From assembly GCF_004366035.1 (NCBI RefSeq), contig NZ_SOEE01000001.1, positions 372,001-436,000 on the forward strand: a stretch of DNA of 64,000 nt, given 5' to 3'. Source of the DNA: Cytobacillus oceanisediminis (lineage in GTDB: Bacteria; Bacillota; Bacilli; Bacillales; Cytobacillaceae). Shown here piece after piece: positions 1 through 9,904 of the stretch. A program made the position numbers and the translations under genes. Under the pieces are notes generated by a model, which was not told the DNA's origin, did no database searches, and saw nothing but the letters and a program-made list of their open reading frames with translations. The number at the start of each line of letters is the position of its first letter. The stretch's first letter is position 1.

Positions 1-284
1 ACCTCATTAACTGAATATGTGCCCCCTTCAATCGGTCGAAGCAATCCCCCGCGCCCGCACACTGCACTTAATTTGGAGATATTGATTCCCTCATGATCCA
101 GTGTTTCCAGAATGGTCTGCTTGCGGAATTCATATTGATCGATAATACTTTCATAAGAGTTAATGACATCTGCATCATGGCGCAATGTCTTCTCCAGGAC
201 AGAGATCTCATTATCGAAAACTCCAATCTTAGTTGAAGTGGATCCCGGATTGATGACGAGAATTCGATGTTCTTGTTCTAGCAC
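1..284 (-). CDS. buk: Butyrate kinase, N-terminal part (runs off window)
   Basis: Butyrate kinase makes ATP from butyryl (or branched acyl) phosphate and works after phosphate butyryltransferase in branched-chain keto-acid catabolism. The visible N-terminus contains [17 protein letters not shown], the phosphate-binding motif of acetate/butyrate kinases (ASKHA fold), followed by a GRGGLL segment. Translation most likely starts at GTG (282-284) preceded by GGAGG. The rest of the protein lies beyond base 1. It is third in the ptb-bcd-buk order of B. subtilis, downstream of a sigma-54 promoter. Confidence 0.93.
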   Translation of the reverse strand, partial: MLEQEHRILVINPGSTSTKIGVFDNEISVLEKTLRHDADVINSYESIIDQYEFRKQTILETLDHEGINISKLSAVCGRGGLLRPIEGGTYSVNE

Positions 285-391
285 GTTTAAACCTCCATAA
301 AGAGCGGAAATCTCCCTTGTAAAAGCATACTCTTACTCAGGTACAATTAACTGCCGCTGCATTTTTTCTACTCTGTTTTTAAAGGCAAAGA

Positions 392-412
392 CGCTGAATA
401 TTCAATTCAGCG
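392..412 (-). terminator. Hairpin between bcd and buk
   Basis: Eight-base-pair inverted repeat CGCTGAAT / ATTCAGCG with a 5-base loop, followed on the minus strand by a T-rich but interrupted tract. It could be a partial terminator or processing hairpin that sets the ratio of bcd to buk transcript; function is inferred from position only. Confidence 0.45.
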
Positions 413-446
413 CTTTGTATTTCTAGAAAGAAGTCCTCCCTATAGC

Positions 447-1541
447 TTATCTGCGGCTTAGAATATGATGGCCATTTTGGAGGAATTGTCCGCGTGAATT
501 ACGCATTCTTTCAATTCTTTCCTCAACCATGCGGTCAGCCGCTTTATATGTCGGAATTCCATCCCTTTTAGCAATCTCAATAACTTTTTCAATATTATTG
601 TATACTGTTTCAACTTTTTTCATTGCTCTTTCGCGGTTGTATCCGTACAGTTCATCCGCAACATTAATTACTCCGCCTGCATTAATTACATAGTCTGGAG
701 CATAAACGATGCCCATCTCATGAATTAAATCACCGTGGCGTGTTTCTTTAAGCTGATTGTTGGCAGCTCCAGCGATTACTTTTGCTTTCAGCTGCGGAAT
801 TGTATCATCATTAACTGTCGCACCTAAAGCACAAGGAGCATAAATATCACATTCAACTCCATAAATTTCATTTGGTTCAACTGCTTTAGCACCGAACTCT
901 TCAACTGCACGCTGAACTGCTTCTTTATTAATATCTGTAACAATCAGCTGTGCACCTTCTTCATGCAGATGGCGGCAAAGATTGAACGCAACGTTTCCAA
1001 CACCCTGAACAGCAATTGTTTTGCCTTCAAGAGAATCAGTTCCGAAAGCCGCCTTTGCTGCAGCCTTCATACCTCTGTATACGCCATAAGCTGTAACTGG
1101 TGAAGGGTTGCCGGAAGAGCCGAAAGCAGGTGAAATTCCTGTTACATAGTCTGTTTCCTCATGGATCAGGTCCATATCAGCTACTGTAGTACCCACGTCC
1201 TCAGCAGTAATGTAACGTCCATTTAAACCTTGGATATAGCGTCCGAATGCACGGAACATTTCTTCGTTTTTATCTTTGCGCGGATCGCCGATAATAACTG
1301 TTTTACCTCCTCCAAGATTTAAACCAGCTGCTGCATTCTTATATGTCATGCCGCGTGCAAGACGCAATGCATCCTCAATAGCTGCTTCTTCAGATTCATA
1401 AGTCCACATGCGTGTCCCGCCTAGTGCCGGGCCTAAAGTAGTATCATGAATAGCAATAATAGCTTTTAAGCCTGATTGTTTGTCCTGGCAAAACACCACT
1501 TGTTCGTAATCGTATGTTTCTAGGTATTTGAAGATTTCCAT
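447..1541 (-). CDS. bcd: Leucine (branched-chain amino acid) dehydrogenase
   Basis: Oxidatively deaminates Leu, Val and Ile to 2-keto acids with NAD+, feeding branched-chain fatty acid synthesis. The protein has the Glu/Leu/Phe/Val dehydrogenase layout: substrate domain with the catalytic lysine in [17 protein letters not shown], then a Rossmann domain with the GVGNVA loop and IVTDIN. Choosing ATG at 1539-1541 gives 364 aa, the usual LeuDH length, with an SD of GGGGAGG just upstream; the longer open frame adds 26 residues without family character. Sits between ptb and buk in the BkdR-controlled cluster. Confidence 0.96.
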   Translation of the reverse strand: MEIFKYLETYDYEQVVFCQDKQSGLKAIIAIHDTTLGPALGGTRMWTYESEEAAIEDALRLARGMTYKNAAAGLNLGGGKTVIIGDPRKDKNEEMFRAFGRYIQGLNGRYITAEDVGTTVADMDLIHEETDYVTGISPAFGSSGNPSPVTAYGVYRGMKAAAKAAFGTDSLEGKTIAVQGVGNVAFNLCRHLHEEGAQLIVTDINKEAVQRAVEEFGAKAVEPNEIYGVECDIYAPCALGATVNDDTIPQLKAKVIAGAANNQLKETRHGDLIHEMGIVYAPDYVINAGGVINVADELYGYNRERAMKKVETVYNNIEKVIEIAKRDGIPTYKAADRMVEERIERMRNSRGQFLQNGHHILSRR

Positions 1542-1647
1542 GTTATATTTCCTCCCCGGAATTTTTAAAAGTAATATGTTCGTTTTGTTAATAAATTTTT
1601 CATTTCGATTTAAAAACACTGAATGAATTAATTTCTATCAGAGCCCA

Positions 1648-2550
1648 TTACTTTGCTGAGCATATCGCTAAAGCCAAGGAATAAACCTTACTTTCTGCCG
1701 AATCTGCTCTTGAAGTAAGAACGATCGGCGCTTTGGCACCTGCGATAACAGCTCCTACTTTGGCTTTTGCAAAGTAGACAAGTGATTTATATAAAGTATT
1801 CCCAACTTCTATAGTCGGCACCAATAAAATATCTGCCTGTCCTGCAACTTCACTTTTGATTCCCTTATGTTCAGCCGCTTCAAAAGAAATTGCATTATCC
1901 AAAGCCAGAGGACCGTCGACAAGACAATCTTTTATCTGGCCCCTTTGGTTCATAAGAGTTAATGCTGAGGCATCCAGAGTTGCCTGCATAGCAGGGTTAA
2001 CAACCTCTACTGCAGCAATCGGGGCTGCAAGAGGCTTTTCTATTCCTATGCTCCTTGCAATTTCAACCGCATTTTTTAGGATTTGTGCTTTTTGATTGAG
2101 ATCCGGTGCAATATTCATTGCTGCATCAGTGACAATCGTAAATCGTTCAAAACCTGGAACCTCAAATACGGCCACATGTGATAAAACATTTCCTGTTCTT
2201 AAGCCGAATTCTTTATTTAAGACAGCTTTCAAAATACCTGCCGTCGGGATATTTCCCTTCATAAGCACATTGGCTTTCTGCTCTTTTACAGCCCTTACTG
2301 CCAATTCTGCAGCATATGCAGACGATTCTGCATGAATGATTTCAAGCTTAGGGCTTTCAGCTGCTTCGCTATGGTTCCGATTTATGATTTCGCGGATTTT
2401 TACCTGATCCCCGAATAATAAAAAGCTTGCTAAGTTCAGCTTAATTGCTTCAGCAACTGCTTCGAGAACTTCTTCGTCTTCCGCTGCGGCTACGGCTACA
2501 GTTTTCTCACCATATTGGGTTGCTTTCGTTAGAAGCGAATCCAATTTCAT
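1648..2550 (-). CDS. ptb: Phosphate butyryltransferase
   Basis: Converts butyryl- or branched acyl-CoA plus phosphate to acyl phosphate, the substrate of butyrate kinase. The 300-aa protein is typical in length for the phosphate acetyl/butaryltransferase family; VLMKGNIPTAGILKAVL and VTDAAMNIAPDL are characteristic segments. It is first in the ptb-bcd-buk order and lies downstream of a sigma-54 promoter and of the gene for the activator BkdR, as yqiS does in B. subtilis. Confidence 0.95.
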   Translation of the reverse strand: MKLDSLLTKATQYGEKTVAVAAAEDEEVLEAVAEAIKLNLASFLLFGDQVKIREIINRNHSEAAESPKLEIIHAESSAYAAELAVRAVKEQKANVLMKGNIPTAGILKAVLNKEFGLRTGNVLSHVAVFEVPGFERFTIVTDAAMNIAPDLNQKAQILKNAVEIARSIGIEKPLAAPIAAVEVVNPAMQATLDASALTLMNQRGQIKDCLVDGPLALDNAISFEAAEHKGIKSEVAGQADILLVPTIEVGNTLYKSLVYFAKAKVGAVIAGAKAPIVLTSRADSAESKVYSLALAICSAK

Positions 2551-2569
2551 CTGTTCAACCCCCTTACTA

Positions 2570-2632
2570 GAAAAGCGCGCGCCTCGCCCTCCCTCGACAC
2601 CTCGTGAGGCAGGCTCCTTGTGCTAGCAATTA
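2570..2632. repeat. Interspersed GC-rich repeat, copy 1
   Basis: Starts TAGAAAAGCG and ends near GGCAGGCTCCTTGTGCTAG. It aligns along its length with the copy at 10508-10568 (shared TAGAAAAGCG, CCC-rich centre, ACACCTCG, GCAGGCT-CTTG, CTAG). It lies in the leader of ptb, between the sigma-54 promoter and the start codon, and resembles the small GC-rich intergenic repeats common in Bacillus firmus-type genomes. Confidence 0.6.
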
Positions 2633-2671
2633 TCGGCGCCTTTTTCTTGATGTCCATCCGTTTATTACACT

Positions 2672-2688
2672 TGCAAGAAGTGTGCCAA
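2672..2688 (-). promoter_or_regulatory. Sigma-54 (SigL) -24/-12 promoter of ptb-bcd-buk
   Basis: Minus strand reads TTGGCAC, 5 bases, TTGCA, which is a near-perfect -24 (GG) / -12 (GC) element. It lies about 120 bases upstream of the ptb start and just downstream of bkdR, whose product is a sigma-54 activator. This matches the SigL/BkdR control known for the B. subtilis bkd operon. Confidence 0.92.
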
Positions 2689-2756
2689 CTCAAAAACACT
2701 GTGAAAACGCTTTATTCACCGAACTAAAGCGCGCAATTAATTGCACACTATGAAAT

Positions 2757-4823
2757 TTATTGCATGCCATCTTTTGCAATATTGTATTTCTCCAATTTAT
2801 AGTAAAGATTCCTGACAGAGAGTCCGAGCGATTTAGCTGCCTTGGTTTTATTTCCATCCAACTTGTGAAGTGTTTGTCTAATCATTTTTGCCTCATATTG
2901 CTCTACCAGCTGAGTTAATGTTTTAGTTTGAGCTTCTTCACTTATTTCAACATTTGGAGACGGCTTATTGGCACCTATTAAATCCGGAATATGCCGTTCC
3001 TCTATTTCCGTTTCGTTGTAATTCATAAAAATAATGGCTCTGCCGAGGATATTATCAAGTTCTCTCACATTTCCCGGCCAATCATAAGCCATTAGTTTAT
3101 TAACAGCTTGGTCTGTTACACCTTCTACATTCCGTCCATATTCCTGGTTGATCTTTTGAATAAGCCTGCTGCATAGAAGAGGAATATCCTCCTTTCTGCG
3201 TCTTAATGAAGGAATATGTATGGGCATTCGATTCAGCCTGTAGTATAAGTCTTCCCTGAAAGTGCCGTCTGCAATTCCTTTTTCTAAATTCACATTGGTC
3301 GCAGCAATAATTCGAACATCAATTGAAATAGGCTTGGTCCCTCCCACTCTTGTAATTTCATGTTCTTGAAGAACCCTGAGAAGTTTCGCTTGAGTGTTAG
3401 CTGTCAGCTCGCCAATTTCATCCAGAAAGATACTGCCTTTATCAGCTTCCTCAAACAAACCTCGTTTGCCGCCTCTTTTTGCTCCTGAGAACGCCCCCTC
3501 TTCATAGCCGAATAATTCGCTTTCCAGAAGAGACTCTGATAATGCGGCACAATTAACCCTGATAAACTTGTTATATTTTCGGTCGCTGGCATTATGTATA
3601 GCGTGAGCGAACAATTCTTTGCCTGTCCCTGACTCTCCTCTAAGCAAAACGGTAGCTGGAGTTTTAGCCCCGAGTCTTGCCTGTTCAATTGCAAGCTTCA
3701 TCTCTTCAGATGTTCCAATAATATCCTCGAATGAATATTTCGCTTCCAATGTACGGATAATCTGTCTTGCCCGGCTTAATTCACGATTCAGATTCTGAAT
3801 TTCCGATACGTCGTGAATAACTCCCACACTTCCTTTTAACTTTCCATCAACAATGACAGGCGCAACATTTACAATAACATCCTTTCTTTTCGGTCCGACC
3901 CTCATGGCCACACCCCTCATTGCCCTTCTCGTTTGAAGAACCTTCATATGAACACTTTCACCTTCGGAAATATCGGCTGTTGCAGGCTTCCCGATCACCT
4001 TTTCTTCGGCCAGGCCTGTTAGCCTGGAATATGCCGGATTGATCAAAATTCCTTTCCCATTTTCATCAACCACAGAAATGGCTTCCTCACTTGATTGAAT
4101 AATCGCCTGAAGCATTGTCTGTATCTCTTTCAAATTCGTAATTTCTTCCGCAAGCGAGACTACTTCTGTTATATCCTTAAAAACAGCAAATGCACCCATT
4201 AATTCGTTATTTTCTCCAAGCATTGGTATTCTTGTCGTAATAATTTTCAGGCCATTTGCCAAAGTCATTTCCTGATTCGCTTCAATTCTCCTTGTTGCCA
4301 TTACTCTGGGAAGCATGCTGTCTGTAATGACTTCATTAACTTTTTTTCCTAAAGCGTCTTTCCTCTTAATTCCTGTCATTCTCTCCGCACTTCGATTAAA
4401 GACTGTAATCTCACTAAAGTTGTTGATTACAATCATACCGTCATCAGTCGAATTAAAAATCAAGTCATGCTTATACGTTTCATTCCTGAATTTTGAAATC
4501 AGTTCTTCCTTTTCTTCAAGTAATTTCGCGATTAGGAAAGCTACACTTCCAGGAATCAGGACCGTATTTTTGCTCCTGGCTTCCCTGATGTCGATAAATA
4601 CCTGTTCATTTCCGGTAACTTCAATAATGATATCAATATCTTGATCCATAAAATGACGCCAATCAGCGCTAACCGGGATGCCGCTTTTTTTGGCAATCTG
4701 AAGTCCCTCAGCATCCGGATTGATGTCCACCATTGCTTTTACATCCAGAACTGCCGTCTCTTTTATAATTTTAAGGATGGCCGTACCGCCTTTACCTGCA
4801 CCGACAATCATTACAGTTTGCAT
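2757..4823 (-). CDS. bkdR: Sigma-54-dependent activator of branched-chain amino acid catabolism
   Basis: Activates the SigL promoter downstream. Domains in order: an N-terminal Rossmann-like region (about residues 1-125, [11 protein letters not shown] nucleotide-binding loop), two PAS domains (roughly 135-240 and 245-355), a AAA+ ATPase (roughly 370-610; Walker A GESGTGKE, sigma-54 contact loop GAFSGA, Walker B FLDEIGEL) and a Fis-type helix-turn-helix at the C-terminus ([20 protein letters not shown]). ATG at 4821-4823 fits remembered homologues (about 690 aa) and has a modest SD (GCAGG); 19 more codons are open upstream without an SD. The usual GAFTGA motif has Ser for Thr. Confidence 0.94.
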   Translation of the reverse strand: MQTVMIVGAGKGGTAILKIIKETAVLDVKAMVDINPDAEGLQIAKKSGIPVSADWRHFMDQDIDIIIEVTGNEQVFIDIREARSKNTVLIPGSVAFLIAKLLEEKEELISKFRNETYKHDLIFNSTDDGMIVINNFSEITVFNRSAERMTGIKRKDALGKKVNEVITDSMLPRVMATRRIEANQEMTLANGLKIITTRIPMLGENNELMGAFAVFKDITEVVSLAEEITNLKEIQTMLQAIIQSSEEAISVVDENGKGILINPAYSRLTGLAEEKVIGKPATADISEGESVHMKVLQTRRAMRGVAMRVGPKRKDVIVNVAPVIVDGKLKGSVGVIHDVSEIQNLNRELSRARQIIRTLEAKYSFEDIIGTSEEMKLAIEQARLGAKTPATVLLRGESGTGKELFAHAIHNASDRKYNKFIRVNCAALSESLLESELFGYEEGAFSGAKRGGKRGLFEEADKGSIFLDEIGELTANTQAKLLRVLQEHEITRVGGTKPISIDVRIIAATNVNLEKGIADGTFREDLYYRLNRMPIHIPSLRRRKEDIPLLCSRLIQKINQEYGRNVEGVTDQAVNKLMAYDWPGNVRELDNILGRAIIFMNYNETEIEERHIPDLIGANKPSPNVEISEEAQTKTLTQLVEQYEAKMIRQTLHKLDGNKTKAAKSLGLSVRNLYYKLEKYNIAKDGMQ

Positions 4824-4977
4824 TGTTCTACCTGCTTTCATTGAAAATTCTTGCACGTTTGACATTATTCCGTGCAACATTCTTCATGAATTTATTTTAG
4901 CATAGCAGCGGTACTTGACAAATTTATTTAATGATTTATGATTTCGGTAGGTAATTCGATTTGAAGGGAATTTTTTT

Positions 4978-5214
4978 ATGATTAGACTAATTGCTTTATT
5001 AATTTTACTTCTGCCAGGCATATTGGCTGTCTATGGGATAAAATTAATGAGAGATATGGTCTTTGGCATCCTGCAAAGCCCATTTCCATATTTATGGCTT
5101 CAATTTGTTTCAGGTTTCCTTTTCTTAATCATAGGTCTTGGCTTTATCGCAGGATTTATTCTTTATCGCGATCGAAAGAGAAACAAAGTTCAGGATCGAT
5201 TTAAAACCAAATAA
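4978..5214 (+). CDS. yqzF: Small membrane protein, DUF2627 (YqzF-like)
   Basis: A 78-aa protein with two hydrophobic segments (about residues 3-22 and 38-62) and a basic tail (YRDRKRNK). It matches the length, sequence style and position of B. subtilis YqzF, divergent from bkdR. No biochemical function is known. SD GAAGGGAA lies upstream of the ATG. Confidence 0.82.
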   Translation: MIRLIALLILLLPGILAVYGIKLMRDMVFGILQSPFPYLWLQFVSGFLFLIIGLGFIAGFILYRDRKRNKVQDRFKTK

Positions 5215-5232
5215 GTTAGTGGGGGATAAAAA

Positions 5233-5373
5233 GTGAAGCCGCTACAAATATCACCGGAAACAGCATTAAAGCTTGCTGAAAAACTAAATCTTCCTCTTGA
5301 GCAAATCATGCACATGCCTCAGCACATCTTGATTCAAAAGATGATGGAGCTTGAGAAAGAAGAAAAGAAATAA
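5233..5373 (+). CDS. YycC-like 46-aa protein
   Basis: GTG start at 5233 with a GGGGGAT SD; ends TAA at 5371-5373. The product has a helical N-half (ETALKLAEKLNLPLEQIMHM) followed by PQHILIQKMMELEKEEKK and resembles the short cytoplasmic YycC family of Bacillus, which has no known function. It directly follows the yqzF-like gene and is closed by a perfect hairpin, so it is a real transcription unit end. Confidence 0.65.
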   Translation: MKPLQISPETALKLAEKLNLPLEQIMHMPQHILIQKMMELEKEEKK

Positions 5374-5379
5374 ATTAAT

Positions 5380-5414
5380 AAGTTCAGTTTGAAAAAAATT
5401 TTCAAACTGAACTT
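5380..5414 (+). terminator. Terminator of the yqzF - yycC-like unit
   Basis: Perfect inverted repeat, arms AAGTTCAGTTTGAAAA and complement with a 3-base loop, immediately after the stop codon; the downstream run is only moderately T-rich. Confidence 0.75.
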
Positions 5415-5442
5415 ATTTGTTTCCGCTGAGTTTTGAGGGACA

Positions 5443-5466
5443 ATAAAAAACGCCCCATAAGGAGCG
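5443..5466 (-). terminator. spo0A terminator
   Basis: Minus strand CGCTCC, TTAT loop, GGGGCG, then TTTTTTATT: a compact intrinsic terminator about 40 bases after the spo0A stop codon. Confidence 0.85.
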
Positions 5467-5508
5467 CAGCATAGCAAATAAATTATTTTGTTATAAGTCC
5501 TTACCCTT

Positions 5509-6297
5509 TCAAGAAGCTTTGTGCTCCAGACGCAGCTTATCTGCAACCATTGCAATGAATTCTGAGTTGGTTGGCTTTGCTTTTGTCATGCTGACTGTAT
5601 ATCCGAAAAGAGATGAAATGGAATCAATATTACCGCGGCTCCACGCAACTTCAATCGCATGGCGGATTGCACGCTCCACACGGCTTGCAGTAGTATTAAA
5701 CTTCTTAGCAATATCAGGGTAAAGCACTTTTGTAATGGAACCGAGAAGTTCTATATCATTGTACACCATTGAAATGGCTTCACGGAGATATAAGTATCCT
5801 TTAATATGGGCAGGAACGCCAATTTCATGGATGATGCTGGTGATGCTGGCATCCAGGTTCTTAGGCTTTGCTTCTGCCTGAGGACGGTAAGATGGAGCTG
5901 GCTTGCGGAGAAAAGAATTTGATTTTCCGCTGACCTGACGTATATGACTTGCCAAATTGTCCATGTCAAATGGTTTGAGGATAAAGTATGAAGCTCCCAA
6001 ATCCACCGCCTTCTTGGTAACATCTTCCTGTCCGAATGCGGTGAGCATGATTACATTAGGGAGTGTTTTCAAATTTAAATCTCTCATTTTTTCGAGTACA
6101 GCAAGTCCATCCAAGTGAGGCATGATAATATCCAATACTAGAACGTCGGGCTGTGTCTGCTCTAATATTTCGAGGCAATCCTGTCCATTATGTGCCACAC
6201 CGGCAACTTCCATGTCTTCCTGGGAAGATATATATTCCTCTAAAAGTCCGACCAGTTCCCTATTATCATCCACAACACAAACTTTTATTTTTTTCAC
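5509..6297 (-). CDS. spo0A: Sporulation master response regulator Spo0A
   Basis: Phosphorylated by the phosphorelay, it binds 0A boxes and triggers sporulation. 262 aa: CheY-like receiver (residues 1-125) with acidic pocket D10/D11, phospho-acceptor D56 ([13 protein letters not shown]) and conserved lysine in FILKPF; then the Spo0A C-terminal DNA-binding domain (about 150-262) with the signature [20 protein letters not shown]. Neighbour of spoIVB as in all Bacillus. Its upstream region carries a sigma-H-type promoter and 0A-box sequences, consistent with autoregulation. Confidence 0.98.
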   Translation of the reverse strand: MKKIKVCVVDDNRELVGLLEEYISSQEDMEVAGVAHNGQDCLEILEQTQPDVLVLDIIMPHLDGLAVLEKMRDLNLKTLPNVIMLTAFGQEDVTKKAVDLGASYFILKPFDMDNLASHIRQVSGKSNSFLRKPAPSYRPQAEAKPKNLDASITSIIHEIGVPAHIKGYLYLREAISMVYNDIELLGSITKVLYPDIAKKFNTTASRVERAIRHAIEVAWSRGNIDSISSLFGYTVSMTKAKPTNSEFIAMVADKLRLEHKAS

Positions 6298-6389
6298 TTA
6301 CTTTCCTCCTCGGTCCAATTATGGTCTCTTTAACAAATGTTCATTTTCGAACACGCTCTTTTTAATATCTATTTTCTATTCTAAATGAG

Positions 6390-6416
6390 AAATTCGACAA
6401 TGCAACAAAAATTCCT
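6390..6416 (-). promoter_or_regulatory. Sigma-H-type promoter of spo0A with overlapping 0A box
   Basis: Minus strand AGGAATTT (-35), 13 bases, GAATTT (-10), which fits sigma-H and the known sporulation promoter of spo0A. The sequence TGTCGAA (0A-box consensus TGNCGAA) overlaps the -10 region at 6393-6399. Part of the 371-base spoIVB-spo0A interval, which otherwise holds the spoIVB terminator and AT-rich sequence. Confidence 0.75.
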
Positions 6417-6522
6417 CTACTTTTTTGAAATTTTCTTAAAAAACCAACTATATCTCATTTATTCTTTGTTTTTCTTCTGTTTTCGACTGATTTCGCCACA
6501 CTCTTTATAATTCGTGTATTTT

Positions 6523-6529
6523 TGTCGAA
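6523..6529 (+). promoter_or_regulatory. Upstream 0A-box sequence
   Basis: Exact TGTCGAA, about 125 bases upstream of the sigma-H promoter. Spo0A represses its own vegetative promoter and activates the sporulation promoter through several such boxes; this copy is a candidate for the upstream site. A 7-base motif alone is weak evidence. Confidence 0.5.
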
Positions 6530-6622
6530 AAATCTTTATTTTCATTTTAACATAACTATAGCTGTTTTCTTTATAGTTTTTGTTAGGCCTATAATGTGGC
6601 CTGTAAACAGCACAAGAACAGA

Positions 6623-6652
6623 CAAAAAAAAGACGGGTTTTACCCGCCTTTT
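6623..6652 (-). terminator. spoIVB terminator
   Basis: Minus strand GGCGGG, TAAAA loop, CCCGTC followed by eight T; immediately after the spoIVB stop codon. Confidence 0.9.
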
Positions 6653-6668
6653 TCAAGACCATTCAGTA

Positions 6669-7958
6669 TTAGGATGCTTTCTCTTCTGCTTTTTCATATA
6701 TATCAATACCTGCTTCATTTAACATCCATTCAATATGAACACCATATCCTGAAGTAGGGTCGTTTACAAATACATGGGTCACTGCTCCAATAATCTTGCC
6801 ATCCTGGATAATCGGGCTTCCGCTCATCCCCTGGACTATGCCGCCTGTTTTATCAAGCAGCTTCTGATCCGTCACTTTTATGACCATTCCTTTTGTTGCC
6901 GGAAACTTCTGCGGAATCGTACTGACAATTTCAATATCGAACAATTGCACTTCATCATTGTCGACCACAGTTAAAATTTGGGCAGCTCCCTCTTTCACTT
7001 GATGAGATAAGGCTATAGGCATCGGTTTGTCAAAAATTCCGTTCTTCATATCCCGGTTTAATTCCCCAAATATTCCGAATGGACTGTTCCTGACAATATT
7101 CCCGATTATTTCTTTATCTGAAGAAAATCGTGCCAGTTTTTCACCGGGGTTGCCATTGCTGCCTTTTTCAATTGAAGTAACAGTCGATCTGACAATTTGC
7201 CCGTCTTCAACCACAATTGGCTTCTTTGTATCCATATCGGAAATAACATGGCCGAGTGCTCCATATTTTTTTGATTCCGGGTGATAGAAAGTCATCGTCC
7301 CAATGCCTGCTGCAGAGTCACGTATATATAATCCAAGCTTATAGGTTTCTTCCCCGTTTTCTTTCAAGGGAGTCAGTTCTGTTTTCACCTTTCCGCTCTC
7401 ACGGCTTACGATGATTTGGAGCGGATTGCCGCTTTTGCCTGCTTCTTGAACAAAGGGAGCAACATCTGACATTTTTTCTATTTTCTTTCCATTGATTTCT
7501 GTAATGATATCTCCAATCTTTATGCCGGCCGTTTCGCCCGGCGAAGCTTTTCCTTCAGCCGTATTAACCTGATGGTGTCCAACTACTAACACGCCTACTG
7601 TATTCAGTTTAACCCCGATCGATTGGCCTCCTGGAATTACTTTAAAATCTTTTAAGACATTAACGTCAACTTTCTTTATCGGAAAACCCGCCAGTTCGAG
7701 AAGCATTTCATTTTTTCCATTTTCTTTTGCATGAAGAGAAATCGAATGGTTATCTTCATTAAGTGAAACACTTTTATTATCTATGGACAGTCCGGCCGAC
7801 ACTGCTTCTGCCTTTGCAATGTCCAGCTGCTGCCCTTCAAAAAGAGTAATATTTGCAGGTATTTGCAAATATTCCTGAACAGGCTTGGAAAAACCTAAAG
7901 CAATTAATGAAACAAGGAGAATTCCACCAATTATTTTGCGCAAAACATCATATGTCAA
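6669..7958 (-). CDS. spoIVB: SpoIVB signalling serine peptidase
   Basis: Secreted by the forespore across its membrane to trigger SpoIVFB and pro-sigma-K cleavage. One N-terminal membrane segment ([13 protein letters not shown]), a PDZ domain in the first half ([19 protein letters not shown]) and an SpoIVB/S55 peptidase domain with the likely catalytic His in GALGHVISD and Ser in GMSGSPI. Start: TTG at 7956-7958 lies 10 bases after GAGGAG and matches the N-terminus remembered for the B. subtilis protein; in-frame GTG codons at 7967 and 7991 are worse placed. Gives 429 aa (family about 426). Confidence 0.93.
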   Translation of the reverse strand: MTYDVLRKIIGGILLVSLIALGFSKPVQEYLQIPANITLFEGQQLDIAKAEAVSAGLSIDNKSVSLNEDNHSISLHAKENGKNEMLLELAGFPIKKVDVNVLKDFKVIPGGQSIGVKLNTVGVLVVGHHQVNTAEGKASPGETAGIKIGDIITEINGKKIEKMSDVAPFVQEAGKSGNPLQIIVSRESGKVKTELTPLKENGEETYKLGLYIRDSAAGIGTMTFYHPESKKYGALGHVISDMDTKKPIVVEDGQIVRSTVTSIEKGSNGNPGEKLARFSSDKEIIGNIVRNSPFGIFGELNRDMKNGIFDKPMPIALSHQVKEGAAQILTVVDNDEVQLFDIEIVSTIPQKFPATKGMVIKVTDQKLLDKTGGIVQGMSGSPIIQDGKIIGAVTHVFVNDPTSGYGVHIEWMLNEAGIDIYEKAEEKAS

Positions 7959-8052
7959 ATTTTTCACTCTCCTCGCTTCTAGTCCATCCACGTCAAATGG
8001 CTACATCTTTAATTTTGCCTGCATCGGAGGCATTTATAACAGCCATTCACAT

Positions 8053-8084
8053 AAAAAAAGCTATCCTGCTTTGGATAGCTTTTC
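8053..8084 (-). terminator. recN terminator
   Basis: Minus strand AAAAGCTATCC, 6-base loop, GGATAGCTTTTTTT, about 60 bases beyond the recN stop codon. Confidence 0.9.
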
Positions 8085-8140
8085 AAGGTATTAGATCTGA
8101 TAGCGCATCTGGTGGGAACAGACCTTATAATTGATCAAAA

Positions 8141-9823
8141 TTACTTTAGCTGATTAGCCAGATGCAGCAGCTCTTTCGCATGCTCTTTTGTTAAATCAGT
8201 AATTTCCACTCCTGAAATCATACGGCCGATTTCTTTGACTTTCTCATCTTCGGTCAGCGGTTTTACTGTTGTTTTCGTACGCCCATCCTTTGTGTTTTTA
8301 GCAATGAATAAATGAGTATCTGCCATGGCCGCAACCTGCGGAAGATGAGAGATGCACAGCACTTGTGAATCCACGGAAACATGATGGATCTTCTCCGCAA
8401 TGGCTTGCGCAACCCTGCCGCTCACGCCTGTGTCCACCTCATCGAAAATAATACTTGTGACACCCTGATGTTTTGAGAAAATGCTCTTTAAAGCAAGCAT
8501 GATTCGGGACAATTCACCGCCTGACGCTATTTTAGACAGCGGCTTGAGCGGTTCTCCCGGATTGGTGGAAATATAGAACTCCGCCCTGTCAATCCCGTTC
8601 TTCAGGAAGACTTCGGAATCGGAAAAGAATCTGACCTCAAAAACTGTCTTTTCCATATATAATTCCTTAAGCTCTTTGTGAATTAACTTGGTAAGTTTAA
8701 GAGCAGATCTCCTGCGCAGCTTGCTCAATTCTTCTCCTTCAACCAGAAGGTCTTTTTTCAGGGCAGCAACTTCCTTTTGCAGTTTATCAATATGGGTTTC
8801 TTTATTTTGCAGGGTTTCAATTTCTTCTTCTATCTGTGCAGCGTATTCCAGCACTTCTTCAACCGTTTTTCCATATTTTCTTTTTAGCCCATTAATTTCA
8901 TTCAATCTGCTTTCTATTTCATTAAGTCTATGGGAATCATATTCCATGAAGTCCATTTCATTGCGGAGTGATCTGGCTGCATCTTCAAGCAAATAAAAAC
9001 TGTTTGTCACATTTTCCGCTATTTCTTTATAGGCGGGGTCCAGTTCCGCGGCATCATTCATATAGCCCATAACCATCCCGATCCAATCAAGCCCTTTTTG
9101 TTCTCCTTGAAGGGCATTATAGCCTGACTGAAGAGAATCAAAAATACGTTCATAATTGGAAAGCTTTCTTTTTTCTTCAATCAAATCTTCATCTTCGTTC
9201 AATTTCAGCTGAGCCGACTGAATTTCATCCAGCTGAAATTGAATTAAATCAAGCCGGTGCGCCATTTGCTGTTCATTCTCACTTAAATTCTTCAGCTTTT
9301 TCAGTGTGCTTTCAAATAACCTGTAGATATCCTGGTATTCAGTTAAAGCAGCGGATATTTTGGATCCCCCAAACTGATCGAGGAGAGGAAGATGAAAGGT
9401 TTCATCCATTAATTCCTGATGTTCGTGCTGTCCATGTATATCAATAAGGGAACTTCCGATTTCTCTCAATACAGAAATAGTGACAAGTTTTCCGTTCACT
9501 CTGCAGACGCTTTTCCCTGTCTTTGATATATCCCTGCGGAGAACAATCATTCCATCTTCAATCTCTATCCCAAATTCAGCAGACCGTTTATAGCAAGGAT
9601 GTTTAGGATCATCCAGGATAAAAAGCCCCTCAATTTCAGCCTTATCCTCACCATGGCGGACAAATTCTGCAGATCCCCTGCCTCCGGCCAGCAAGTGAAT
9701 GGCATCGATTATGATAGACTTTCCTGCCCCTGTTTCACCAGTTAAAACAGTTAAGCCCTTTTCAAATGAGACAGAAAGGGCTTCGATTATGGCAAAATTT
9801 CGTATGGATATTTCGTTTAACAA
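8141..9823 (-). CDS. recN: DNA repair protein RecN
   Basis: SMC-like ATPase recruited early to double-strand breaks. 560 aa: N-terminal ATPase half with Walker A GETGAGKS (near residue 30) and SRVNGK-type region, a long coiled-coil centre rich in Glu/Lys (about 160-370), and C-terminal half with the ABC signature ASGGELSRIMLALKS and Walker B IIFDEVDTGVSG. Lies between argR and spoIVB as in B. subtilis. Slightly shorter than the B. subtilis protein but no domain is missing. Confidence 0.97.
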   Translation of the reverse strand: MLNEISIRNFAIIEALSVSFEKGLTVLTGETGAGKSIIIDAIHLLAGGRGSAEFVRHGEDKAEIEGLFILDDPKHPCYKRSAEFGIEIEDGMIVLRRDISKTGKSVCRVNGKLVTISVLREIGSSLIDIHGQHEHQELMDETFHLPLLDQFGGSKISAALTEYQDIYRLFESTLKKLKNLSENEQQMAHRLDLIQFQLDEIQSAQLKLNEDEDLIEEKRKLSNYERIFDSLQSGYNALQGEQKGLDWIGMVMGYMNDAAELDPAYKEIAENVTNSFYLLEDAARSLRNEMDFMEYDSHRLNEIESRLNEINGLKRKYGKTVEEVLEYAAQIEEEIETLQNKETHIDKLQKEVAALKKDLLVEGEELSKLRRRSALKLTKLIHKELKELYMEKTVFEVRFFSDSEVFLKNGIDRAEFYISTNPGEPLKPLSKIASGGELSRIMLALKSIFSKHQGVTSIIFDEVDTGVSGRVAQAIAEKIHHVSVDSQVLCISHLPQVAAMADTHLFIAKNTKDGRTKTTVKPLTEDEKVKEIGRMISGVEITDLTKEHAKELLHLANQLK

Positions 9824-9833
9824 TCATATCACC

Positions 9834-9896
9834 TCATAAGAAAAGCGATGAACGCCAGCCTATCGGCTTAAGACCGAAGCGATGGCGCCCGGAGCT
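9834..9896. repeat. Interspersed GC-rich repeat, related element
   Basis: Begins AAGAAAAGCGATGAACGCC and ends GGCGCCCGGAGCTTGAA, between recN and argR. The AGAAAAGCG opening and GGCGCC...AGCTTG ending are typical of the short intergenic repeats of Bacillus firmus-like genomes; it shares the opening, but not the body, with the copies at 2570 and 10508. Confidence 0.45.
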
Positions 9897-9904
9897 TGAA
9901 TTAT

